This document shows positions 29,483 through 36,818 of a DNA stretch of 50,957 bases, in pieces (within the stretch, counting starts at the first letter, position 1; each line of letters starts with the position of its first letter). This DNA comes from Bacteroidales bacterium (lineage in GTDB: Bacteria > Bacteroidota > Bacteroidia > Bacteroidales > VadinHA17), in contig JANTHB010000014.1 in assembly GCA_024762655.1 (NCBI GenBank), forward strand, positions 1 to 50,957, written 5' to 3'. A program made the translations under genes and the position numbers. Below the pieces are notes generated by a model. It did not search any database. It saw only the letters and a list, made by a program, of their open reading frames with translations, and was not told the DNA's origin.

Positions 29483-31588
29483 TCATTGCTCCTTTTCGAA
29501 AGCTTCTTTTCCTTTGTCCAGAAAATCAATGAAATCACGAATGTTGAGTGTATGGCCTATGGGGGGCGTCAGGACGTTTTCGTGGGCGTCCAGGATGACA
29601 TAGTAGGGTTGTGAGTTCACTCTGAAACGGGATATCTCCAGGTCGGCATTGACTTTGCCGATGGTTTTCTTCACTTTTCCGTCATAGGAGGAGGTGACCC
29701 ATTCGTTTTCCGGCAGCCTGGTGCGGTCATCCACATAGAGCTCTACCAGCACGAAGTCATTCCTTAGTCTCTTGAGTACATCGGGGTCGGACCATACCCT
29801 CGATTCCATCTCCTTACAGTTGCTGCAGGCATGGCCCACGAAGTCGAGCAATAAGGGCTTATTCAGTTTTCTGGCACAGGCCAGGCCCTGTTTGTAATCA
29901 AAATATCCCTGCAGGTTATAAGGCAGCTCGAAAAGATCCTTGTATTTAGGCTCGTCGCATAGCGAAGAGGATATATCCTTGCTGAGTACCCCCGGTTGAT
30001 TGTGCATATTTCCGGGTGTGAGCAGGTTGAATTGCTGTGCTTTCATCGGGGGCAGCAATCCTGATATAGGTTTCAGGGGCGCTCCGAACAGGCCGGGGAT
30101 CAGGTAAACGACAAAGGTAAAGGTAATGATAACAAGCACCAGCCTGGGAAAGCTGACATAGGGCAGGTCACTGTCTTTTTTGAATTTGATCTTTCCCAGG
30201 AGGTAAAAGCCCATCAGCGTGAAGATGACGATCCAGATCGCCAGGTAAACATCTCTGCTGATCCAGTGCAGGTTGTAAGTCTGATCAATGGTCATGAGAT
30301 ATTTCATGCTGAATGCCAGTACGATAAAGCCAAGCACGACCTCCACGGAATTAAGCCATCCTCCGGATTTGGGCAGGCCTTTCAGCCACGAGGGGAACAC
30401 CGCCAACAGGGTGAAAGGGGTGGCAAAAGCCAGACCGAAGCCGAACATCCCGATGGTCGGCTTGATGACCTCCCCGGCAGATGCTTCCACGAGCAGCGCT
30501 CCTACCAGCGGGCCGGTACAACTGAAGGAAACCAGCACTGTGGTCAGCCCCATAAAAAAAGCAGCCAACATGCCTCCCTTATCGGCCTGCTTGTCGGCTT
30601 TGGTGATCAGGCTGTTGGGCAGTACCAACTCGAACATCCCCAGAAATGCTGCTGCAAAGATCAGGAACAGAATGAAAAATATCAGATTGGGAATCCAATG
30701 TGTACTTAACGTATTGGCGAAGTCGGCTCCTGCACTGGTCAATGACACGATCAATCCTACCGAGGTATAGATCAGCATGATGGAAATCCCGAAAATAAAT
30801 GCCTGCAGGATAGATTTGGCACGGCTACCGGTGTTACGTGTGAAAAAAGCAATGGTCATCGGGATCATGGGGAAGACACAGGGGGTGATGGTTCCGGCCA
30901 GGCCGGCCAGCATAGAAAGGAAAAAGAAAATCCACAGCGATTTTTTCTTGCCTTCAGGCGCGGCTTGGGCAGTTGTTTTTTCGGATGCGGAAAGACTCTG
31001 TTTTGTTTCTGACCCTTCGGTAGTACCGGTGACATTCAGATTGACCTTGCTCTGCATCTGAGGAGTGGCTTCCTCTTTTTCTTTTTTGACAGCGGTGGCA
31101 GTCCGGGCATTCGCTGCAGAAGTTCCTTTCCCGTTGAGGGCAAAACTGAAATCAATTTCCTTGGGAGGAATGCAGCGTGAATCGTCACAGCACATGAACT
31201 CGAGGGTTCCCGTTACCGAAAAAGGCTTGTCTGTTTTTTTTCTGATTTTTTGTTTGAAAACGGCTTTATGGCTGAATACCGTAAGCTTCATATTGAAGCT
31301 GGAGTCAAAAATATTTTCTCCTTTACTAACTTCCTCGACCTTTCCTTCCGTCTCGTAATTATCGGAAGCTTTGAATGCAAAAGATGTCGGAACGGGGCCG
31401 CCGTCCGGGATATTCTGGGAGTAAAGATGCCATTTATCATCAATATCGGCGGTAAAAACGAGCATAGCTTCGTCTTTGCTGATATTTTCAACCTTATAGC
31501 TCCAGTGAACCGGATTAAGGATTTGCGCGCCGGCAGTTATCCCCAGGGAAACCAGCAAGCCGGTAAATAGAATCATTTTCTTTATCAT
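29483..31588 (-). CDS. DsbD-like thiol:disulfide interchange protein
   Basis: 701 residues from the ATG at 31588 (other in-frame ATGs at 31615 and 31654 lengthen the signal sequence). Signal peptide, periplasmic N-domain with Cys cluster FMCCDDSRCIPP (about 131-142), a charged linker, an eight-helix DsbD/CcdA membrane domain with paired Cys in TPCVFPM (Cys237) and SFSCTGPL, and a C-terminal thioredoxin domain with GHACSNCKEME (Cys588, Cys591). It moves electrons from cytoplasmic thioredoxin to the periplasm for disulfide isomerisation or cytochrome maturation. Similar proteins in this phylum are often annotated as cytochrome c biogenesis protein. Lies downstream of rng on the same strand, 129 nt away. 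Confidence 0.9.
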   Translation of the reverse strand: MIKKMILFTGLLVSLGITAGAQILNPVHWSYKVENISKDEAMLVFTADIDDKWHLYSQNIPDGGPVPTSFAFKASDNYETEGKVEEVSKGENIFDSSFNMKLTVFSHKAVFKQKIRKKTDKPFSVTGTLEFMCCDDSRCIPPKEIDFSFALNGKGTSAANARTATAVKKEKEEATPQMQSKVNLNVTGTTEGSETKQSLSASEKTTAQAAPEGKKKSLWIFFFLSMLAGLAGTITPCVFPMIPMTIAFFTRNTGSRAKSILQAFIFGISIMLIYTSVGLIVSLTSAGADFANTLSTHWIPNLIFFILFLIFAAAFLGMFELVLPNSLITKADKQADKGGMLAAFFMGLTTVLVSFSCTGPLVGALLVEASAGEVIKPTIGMFGFGLAFATPFTLLAVFPSWLKGLPKSGGWLNSVEVVLGFIVLAFSMKYLMTIDQTYNLHWISRDVYLAIWIVIFTLMGFYLLGKIKFKKDSDLPYVSFPRLVLVIITFTFVVYLIPGLFGAPLKPISGLLPPMKAQQFNLLTPGNMHNQPGVLSKDISSSLCDEPKYKDLFELPYNLQGYFDYKQGLACARKLNKPLLLDFVGHACSNCKEMESRVWSDPDVLKRLRNDFVLVELYVDDRTRLPENEWVTSSYDGKVKKTIGKVNADLEISRFRVNSQPYYVILDAHENVLTPPIGHTLNIRDFIDFLDKGKEAFEKEQ

Positions 31589-31717
31589 GATAACCGGATA
31601 TTTTAATTTTAACATGGTTATTAATGAGTCGCTAAAATATGAAAAACCTGACAATCTTCAAACATGAAAAAACCGGAGGTGCGACCTTGTGAGCTGGAGA
31701 GGAAACAGGGCTATTGT

Positions 31718-33268
31718 CTATTCCACCACCTCATCCCCAAAGGGATCTATAAACTTATATTCCAGGAAGGATAAGGAGGAGAGGGGTTCCACGCGTAGCT
31801 TGCAATGATAACTGCGGCTCCATTTTTTCCGTATGGATAAGATCCCTTTTGTCAGGTATGCTTCAATAAACGGATGTACGCGCAGGGTGAGGTTTTTGAA
31901 GTGATGTTTTTCCTGGATATCTTTCAAATGGTTTTCGATCTGGGTGGTCAGCTGGATACTGGGAGCGATTTTGCCGGTGCCGTGACAAACAGGGCATACC
32001 TCTTCCGTTTCGATATCCAGTACGGGGCGTACCCGTTGACGGGTGATCTGCATGAGTCCGAATTTGCTAAGGGGCAGGATATTGTGTTTAGTCCTGTCGT
32101 CGGCCATAGACTCTTTCATTTTCTCATAGACCATCTGGCGGTGCTCGGCCGAGGTCATATCAATAAAATCCACCACGATGATGCCACCCATATCCCGCAG
32201 ACGCAACTGTCTGGCTACTGCTTCGGCTGCCGCCAGGTTCACTTCCAGCGCATTGGTTTCCTGGGAGTCTCCTGCTTTGGAGCGGTTGCCGCTGTTCACA
32301 TCGATAACATGCAATGCTTCGGTGTGCTCGATAATGAGGTAAGCCCCGCTTTTAAATGAGACCGTACGTCCAAACAGGTTTTTAATCTGTCTGTTGATCC
32401 CGAAATGCTCAAAAATGGGCAGTTTCCCTTTGTAGAGTTTGACGATCTTGACTTTTTCGGGGGCGATGGTTCTTATGTAGTCCTGCATCTCCCGGTGCAG
32501 CTGGGCATCATTAACCCATATGGTGTCGAAAGATACGCCCAGCAGATCCCTGAGGATAACGGATACCCGATCCAGCTCCTGGATCATCAACTTAGGAGGT
32601 TTAGCGTTCCGTAATTGCAGGAAGGCCGACTCCCATTTGTTTATGAGTCCCCGCAATTCGGCATCCAGTTCGGCTACTTTTTTCCCTTCGGCCGCGGTAC
32701 GGACAATGACGCCATAGTTTTTGGGCTTGATGCTCTGCAACAATTGTTTCAGCCGGTTTTTCTCTTCGGCCGATTCGATTTTCTGAGAAACGGATACCTT
32801 ATCATGAAAAGGCAACAGCACCAGGTTTCTGCCGGCCAGGGAGATCTCCGACGTCAGACGCGGTCCTTTTGTGGAGATAGGCTCTTTGACGATCTGAACT
32901 ACGACATTGTCTCCGGACTTGAGCACATCGGATATCTTCCCGTCTTTTTTGATATCAGGGCTTTTCTTAAACCGGTGAAGGGAAGGCATGCGGCCTTTAC
33001 GATTTATGGCCAGTGACAGATATTCCTGCAGCGTTTTAAATTGTGGGCCCAGATCCAGGTAATGCAGAAAAGCATCTTTCTTGAAGCCTATATCCACAAA
33101 AGTAGCATTCAGCCCGGGCATAATCTTTTTGATCTTACCCAGATAAATGTCTCCTACTGAAAAACGAATATCGCTTTTTTCCTTGGACAGCTCAATGAGC
33201 GACTTTTCCCGGAGTAAGGCAATATTAATCTCAGTGGCCGTTGCTTCAATGACCAACTCGTAACTCAC
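31718..33268 (-). CDS. rng: Ribonuclease G (RNase E/G family)
   Basis: 516 residues. Endoribonuclease for rRNA maturation and mRNA decay. The S1 domain spans the start (GDIYLGKIKKIMPGLNATFV, with insertions after it), the catalytic DNase-like part has the metal-binding Asp residues in HVIDVNSGNRSKAG and IVVDFIDMTS, and the zinc-link motif is CPVCHGTGK. It lacks the long C-terminal scaffold of RNase E. A hairpin with a T-rich flank separates it from the upstream small genes. Confidence 0.93.
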   Translation of the reverse strand: MSYELVIEATATEINIALLREKSLIELSKEKSDIRFSVGDIYLGKIKKIMPGLNATFVDIGFKKDAFLHYLDLGPQFKTLQEYLSLAINRKGRMPSLHRFKKSPDIKKDGKISDVLKSGDNVVVQIVKEPISTKGPRLTSEISLAGRNLVLLPFHDKVSVSQKIESAEEKNRLKQLLQSIKPKNYGVIVRTAAEGKKVAELDAELRGLINKWESAFLQLRNAKPPKLMIQELDRVSVILRDLLGVSFDTIWVNDAQLHREMQDYIRTIAPEKVKIVKLYKGKLPIFEHFGINRQIKNLFGRTVSFKSGAYLIIEHTEALHVIDVNSGNRSKAGDSQETNALEVNLAAAEAVARQLRLRDMGGIIVVDFIDMTSAEHRQMVYEKMKESMADDRTKHNILPLSKFGLMQITRQRVRPVLDIETEEVCPVCHGTGKIAPSIQLTTQIENHLKDIQEKHHFKNLTLRVHPFIEAYLTKGILSIRKKWSRSYHCKLRVEPLSSLSFLEYKFIDPFGDEVVE

Positions 33269-33312
33269 ACGCTAACACTTTTTCAATGAGATTGCTTCCT
33301 TTTTAGGGAAAA

Positions 33313-33352
33313 CAAAAAACCAAAGAAACCTAAAGGCTCCGGCCTTTAGGTT
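33313..33352 (-). terminator. Intrinsic terminator after the HU / small basic protein genes
   Basis: A perfect 11-bp inverted repeat, AACCTAAAGGC/GCCTTTAGGTT with loop TCCG (33327-33352). Read on the minus strand it is followed by CTTTGGTTTTTTGTTTTCC. It would end transcripts coming from 33491-33775 before they reach rng. Confidence 0.8.
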
Positions 33353-33381
33353 ATAAAATAAGAGAAAATAACTAGAAAAGG

Positions 33382-33474
33382 TTATTTTTTCTTTTTATGA
33401 CGGTTTTTCCTTAAACGTTTTTTACGCTTGTGAGTTGCCATTTTGTGTCTCTTTCTCTTTTTCCCGCTTGGCAT
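33382..33474 (-). CDS. 30-residue basic protein, COX24/AURKAIP1 (mS38)-like
   Basis: ATG at 33474, stop at 33382. Begins MPSGKKRKRHKMATHKRKKR and ends in KKKK; more than half the residues are Lys, Arg or His. The pattern KRKRHKMATHKRKKRLRKNR matches what I know of the small COX24/DUF1713 proteins, related to mitochondrial ribosomal protein mS38, which are annotated as separate short genes in Bacteroidota. A ribosomal role is therefore likely. Placed between the HU gene and a terminator, probably cotranscribed with HU. Confidence 0.82.
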   Translation of the reverse strand: MPSGKKRKRHKMATHKRKKRLRKNRHKKKK

Positions 33475-33490
33475 TTCTGTATTTTTTAAA

Positions 33491-33775
33491 TTACTTTACG
33501 TTTCCTTTCACCTTGTTTACGAAGGTCTTGGCAGGTTTAAAGGCGGGAATAAAATGTTCCGGAATGATAATGGTCGTATTCTTGGAAATGTTCCGGGCGG
33601 TTTTCTGAGCTCTTTTCTTTACGATAAAACTGCCAAATCCTCTAAGATAAACATTGTTGTTTTCTGCCAAAGAGTCTTTTACAGCTTCCATGAAGGCTTC
33701 CACCGTTTTCTGAACGGTTACTTTCTCAATTCCTGTTTTTTTTGAGATTTCGTTTACAACGTCTGCTTTAGTCAT
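33491..33775 (-). CDS. HU-family DNA-binding protein
   Basis: 94 residues. MTKADVVNEISKKTGIEK opens the helical dimerisation body; the beta-arm region includes RGFGSFIVKKRAQKTARN, and FKPAKTFVNKV closes the protein. The usual RNP/GRNP tip is RNISKNT here. Bends and compacts DNA as a dimer. HU or an IHF-like paralogue cannot be told apart from sequence alone. Read together with the small basic gene 16 nt downstream. Confidence 0.93.
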   Translation of the reverse strand: MTKADVVNEISKKTGIEKVTVQKTVEAFMEAVKDSLAENNNVYLRGFGSFIVKKRAQKTARNISKNTTIIIPEHFIPAFKPAKTFVNKVKGNVK

Positions 33776-33829
33776 TTTAAAAATCTTTAGTTATCAATAA
33801 ATTAGATTAAATTTCGTTCTTTGGGTGTG

Positions 33830-33837
33830 CAAATATA
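33830..33837 (-). promoter_or_regulatory. -7 box of the HU gene promoter
   Basis: On the minus strand TATATTTG matches TAnnTTTG exactly, 55 nt upstream of the HU start codon. A clean -33 TTTG at the standard spacing is not apparent. Confidence 0.5.
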
Positions 33838-33913
33838 TAAAGTTTTCTTTTTATTTGATATAAACTGAATTAAAAATCTTATTTTTTTTGCAATTGTAAC
33901 GAAAAAATTGGAA

Positions 33914-34978
33914 ATGAAACAGCTTTTTCCGGAAATATTACTGCGTTGGTACTCTGTTCATAAGCGGGATTTGCCCTGGAGGCACATCCATGATCCTTAT
34001 CATATATGGGTCTCTGAGATCATCCTGCAACAGACGCGAGTAATACAAGGGACGGATTACTATCACCGGTTTATCAGAATTTTTCCCGACGTATTTTCTC
34101 TGGCGGATGCCACGGTCGAGCAGGTGCTGAAGGCCTGGGAAGGGCTGGGTTATTATTCCAGGGCACGGAATATGCATGAAACGGCCCGGAGAATTGTTAC
34201 GGAGTATCACGGGGCGTTTCCTGATTCTTATGAAGAGCTGTTGAAATTAAAAGGTGTCGGCCCCTATACGGCTGCGGCCGTCGCCTCTATTGCATTTCGG
34301 CAGCCCGTCCCGGTGGTGGACGGGAATGTTTTCAGGGTCTTGTCCCGTTTTTTTGCTTTGAGAGCTCCTATGGATACTTCGGAAGGGAGAAAGGAGGTTG
34401 CCCGGTTGTCGGGGAGGATGATGCCGCAGGAACGTCCGGGTGATTTTAATCAGGCTATGATGGAATTTGGGGCTCTGCAGTGTGTCCCCGGCCTGCCGGA
34501 TTGTGGGAAATGCCCCCTGGAAGGGTTGTGTCTGGCTAAAAAACAAAATATTGTGGAGGAGCTTCCTGTCCGGAGCAAAGCGCCGGGTATAACCACCCGT
34601 TATCTGCATTATCTTGTCTGGAGATACAAGGGGGAAATTCTGATAAAACAGCGGAAACAGAAAGATATCTGGTATAAACTGTACGATTTTCCTGAGATCG
34701 CCACCGTCCGCGACAAGGATCCGGAAAGTATATTTTCAGACTTTCTGCAAAAGGAAGGACTCCCCCGGCGCCTGGGGGCAGAGGTGGTGATATCCGAACC
34801 GGTTCTGCATCAACTGACACACCGGCGGATCATTGCCCGCTTCTATCATATAGAAAACAGATGGTTTGCCCTGACGGATCCGGAGTACCTGAAAGTGCCC
34901 TTACATAAACTGGACACCTATGCTTTCCCCCGGCTAATAACCGCTTATATGGAGAAATACCCCGAAAGATTTGGATGA
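33914..34978 (+). CDS. mutY: A/G-specific adenine glycosylase
   Basis: 354 residues from ATG 33914 (a TTG two codons upstream is less likely). Removes adenine opposite 8-oxoguanine. Catalytic Glu35 in WVSEIILQQTRV, helix-hairpin-helix KLKGVGPYTAAAVAS (about 112-126), catalytic Asp136 in VPVVDGNVFRV, and a [4Fe-4S] motif with Cys190, Cys197, Cys200 and Cys206 (C-x6-C-x2-C-x5-C). The C-terminal Nudix-like domain recognises 8-oxoG. It sits directly before the repeat island and ssb. Confidence 0.96.
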   Translation: MKQLFPEILLRWYSVHKRDLPWRHIHDPYHIWVSEIILQQTRVIQGTDYYHRFIRIFPDVFSLADATVEQVLKAWEGLGYYSRARNMHETARRIVTEYHGAFPDSYEELLKLKGVGPYTAAAVASIAFRQPVPVVDGNVFRVLSRFFALRAPMDTSEGRKEVARLSGRMMPQERPGDFNQAMMEFGALQCVPGLPDCGKCPLEGLCLAKKQNIVEELPVRSKAPGITTRYLHYLVWRYKGEILIKQRKQKDIWYKLYDFPEIATVRDKDPESIFSDFLQKEGLPRRLGAEVVISEPVLHQLTHRRIIARFYHIENRWFALTDPEYLKVPLHKLDTYAFPRLITAYMEKYPERFG

Positions 34979-35030
34979 AAATATAAAATCATTTTATTCC
35001 TGATCCGTATTTTATTTTATCCCGGATTGT

Positions 35031-35061
35031 GCAATAGAAAGCCCTTTGGCTTTTCTATTGC
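35031..35061. repeat. REP-like hairpin after mutY
   Basis: GCAATAGAAAGCC pairs with GGCTTTTCTATTGC across a four-base loop, with one bulged T. It is preceded by CCCGGATTGT, the same sequence that precedes the related hairpins at 35382 and 36231. No T-run follows, so a terminator role is unlikely. The rest of 34979-35076 shows no gene. Confidence 0.7.
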
Positions 35062-35076
35062 TGAATTTGGGATTAT

Positions 35077-35178
35077 CTACTTAGCGAAAAGCTTATCTGA
35101 CTGTTTGAGGGGTATTGTTTTTTTGCTGTTTTTGGTCCGGAAAATAAGATGATAGAGGATTTGACGATAGCTACCCAT
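35077..35178 (-). pseudogene. RAYT N-terminal relic, 33 codons
   Basis: On the minus strand, ATG at 35178 opens MGSYRQILYHLIFRTKNSKK, identical in protein sequence to the first 32 residues of the intact RAYT, then TAG two codons past the point where the direct repeat ends. The two base differences in the shared coding part are both synonymous (ATC/ATT, CTC/CTT). It lacks the HIH motif and catalytic Tyr, so it cannot be active. Confidence 0.85.
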
Positions 35179-35445
35179 AATTACGTGTTATTGACCCCCT
35201 TCGGGGATCGGTTTGTGAGATGATTACAACCGTCCGGTACCCGGACGGTTATTCATATTTAGCCACTCCGTGGCAAAGCACCAAATTAAGAAAAAGACAT
35301 TATAACACGCTACCACACCTTTGTCCCTGCCACTTTTGATTAGGATGGTTTCCCGGCATTTACCGGAAATAATCCCGGATTGTGCAATAGAGATTTCAAA
35401 AAAAACCTCTGCTGCGCACTCGCCTGTGGCCGGGTACAGGGTAAA
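35083..35445. repeat. Direct repeat copy A (RAYT 5' end plus hairpin array)
   Basis: Matches 35932-36294 at a constant 849-base offset without gaps. The first 315 bp differ at about seven positions by eye (98% identity), then the match fades. Contents on the plus strand: the first 96 bases of the RAYT gene in reverse; a hairpin with 10-bp stem AACCGTCCGG/CCGGACGGTT (35228-35250); GCCAC/GTGGC (35262-35274); and a longer stem-loop at 35382-35419. Confidence 0.9.
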
Positions 35446-35460
35446 TTCCGACTTGTGATA

Positions 35461-35600
35461 ATGTATTCTTTTGCCCCGGGAGGGGCAATACATGAATAAC
35501 CCTCCTGTTGCCGGGCCACCGGCATCAGGGGGGTGCTACAGCCAGGGGTGCGACATCCCTGAAAGGGGTGAATAAAAAGATCAGGGGAAGAATCGCTCAT
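35461..35600 (-). repeat. RAYT 3' tail / REP-like hairpin cluster, copy 2
   Basis: Reverse complement of the unit at 160-298. It begins in the last six codons of the intact RAYT and includes hairpins TTGCCCC/GGGGCAA (35471-35488) and GCCGG/CCGGC (35510-35523). Short ORFs across it are a by-product of GC-rich repeats rather than genes. Confidence 0.85.
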
Positions 35601-36027
35601 CAACCTGAATGCCTTGTGACTCAAGAAGCCTGCGTAGCTCCACTTCAAAGGACTCTTTTCTGTGATGATTCTGCTGATTCTTTATGTAGTTAATTAAAAT
35701 ATCTTTTTCCCGGTATGAATAAGTTAATGCGGCATATCCATCTGCCCATCCGTCAAATAAGGGAAATTCTTCTTGATGTTTTAACCACACTGAGGAGGCA
35801 GTTTTAATGTCTCTCATGTAATCTGCCAAAGCAACACCAGGATGCAGGTCACTCAGAATATGTATATGATTTTCCATACCATTTATTTGATAAAGATGGT
35901 CGTTTTTATTCTTAATAATGCCTGAAATGTAAGCGAAAAGCTTATCTGACTGTTTAAGGGGTATTGTTTTTTTGCTGTTTTTGGTCCGGAAAATAAGATG
36001 ATAGAGAATTTGACGATAGCTACCCAT
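35581..36027 (-). CDS. REP-associated tyrosine transposase (RAYT, IS200-like Y1 family), intact
   Basis: 148 residues. MGSYRQILYHLIFRTKN opens the Y1 transposase fold; the HUH metal motif is NHIHI in GMENHIHIL (about 51-59); the catalytic Tyr is in ILINYIKNQQNHH, in the usual Y-x3-Q context. Family members cut and join single-stranded DNA through a 5'-phosphotyrosine and are thought to mobilise or maintain REP hairpins. No insertion-sequence ends typical of IS200/IS605 and no TnpB partner are seen; instead hairpin arrays lie on both sides. A domesticated, REP-linked role is the better fit. Confidence 0.88.
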   Translation of the reverse strand: MGSYRQILYHLIFRTKNSKKTIPLKQSDKLFAYISGIIKNKNDHLYQINGMENHIHILSDLHPGVALADYMRDIKTASSVWLKHQEEFPLFDGWADGYAALTYSYREKDILINYIKNQQNHHRKESFEVELRRLLESQGIQVDERFFP

Positions 36028-36294
36028 GATTACGTGTTATTGACCCCCTTCGGGGATCGGTTTGTGAGATGATCACAACCGTCCGGTACCCGGACGGTTA
36101 TTCATATTTAGCCACTCCGTGGCAAAGCACCAAATTAAGAAAAAGACATTATAACACGCTGCCACACCTTTGTCCCTGCCACTTTTGATTAGGATGGATT
36201 CCCGGCATTTACCGGAAATAATCCCGGATTGTGCAATAGAAATTTCGAAAGAATCTTCTATTATGCACCCGGCTGCGGTCAGGTACCGGGTATT
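35932..36294. repeat. Direct repeat copy B (RAYT 5' end plus hairpin array)
   Basis: Second copy of the 35083-35445 unit, here joined to the intact RAYT. Hairpins at 36077-36099 and 36111-36123 match those of copy A. The stem-loop at 36231-36268 keeps its pairing despite sequence change: A36241 pairs with T36256 where copy A has G35392 and C35407. Together with the bases to 36371 this fills the gap between the RAYT and ssb; no further gene is present. Confidence 0.9.
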
Positions 36295-36371
36295 TGAGTT
36301 TATAAGAACTTCCGAATTATTAAAATCATTGAATTTTTATTACTTTTACGGGGAAAATAAAAATATTTCAG

Positions 36372-36797
36372 ATGGTTAATAAAGTAATTCTGATAGGCAA
36401 CGTAGGGAAGGATCCCGATGTGAGATACCTGGAGGGGAATGTGCCTGTAGCGCACTTTCCATTGGCTACGAGCGAGACGTACCGCAACAGAGACGGCGAG
36501 AAAGTGACCCAGACCGAATGGCATAATATTGTCGTGTGGCGGGGTCTGGCCAAAGTGGTGGAAGATTATGTAAAAAAAGGACAGGCTTTATACATTGAGG
36601 GCAAGATCAGATCCAGGTCTTATGAAGATAAAACCGGGAACAAGCGATATATAACGGAGATTGTTGCCGACAATCTGCAAATGCTTGGCCGGCGCGGAGA
36701 TTCGGAATCCACTGCCCCGGCAGCGGACAGTGCTGCCCCGGAGGCTACGGAAACCCCGGATAACAATGACTCCGGAGAGGACGATCTTCCGTTCTAG
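36372..36797 (+). CDS. ssb: Single-stranded DNA-binding protein
   Basis: 141 residues. OB fold (about 1-105) with NKVILIGNVGKDPDVRYLEG and QTEWHNIVVWRGLAKVVEDY; acidic, disordered tail ending SGEDDLPF, the partner-docking tip shared by bacterial SSBs. Binds ssDNA as a tetramer in replication and repair. Starts the ssb-gldE-gldD run. A weak TACTTTTA box at 36341-36348 may be its -7 element. Being next to an ssDNA-acting RAYT may be chance. Confidence 0.96.
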   Translation: MVNKVILIGNVGKDPDVRYLEGNVPVAHFPLATSETYRNRDGEKVTQTEWHNIVVWRGLAKVVEDYVKKGQALYIEGKIRSRSYEDKTGNKRYITEIVADNLQMLGRRGDSESTAPAADSAAPEATETPDNNDSGEDDLPF

Positions 36798-36818
36798 TTT
36801 TGATGTACAATCCTAAAC

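Noticed and set aside
35031-35061. Hairpin as mutY terminator
   Set aside because: There is no T-run after the stem, and the same arm and lead sequence recur in the RAYT-linked repeats, so REP is the better reading.
35581-36027. Complete IS200/IS605 insertion sequence
   Set aside because: No TnpB gene and no simple left and right ends; the flanking hairpin arrays and partial copies fit a RAYT instead.
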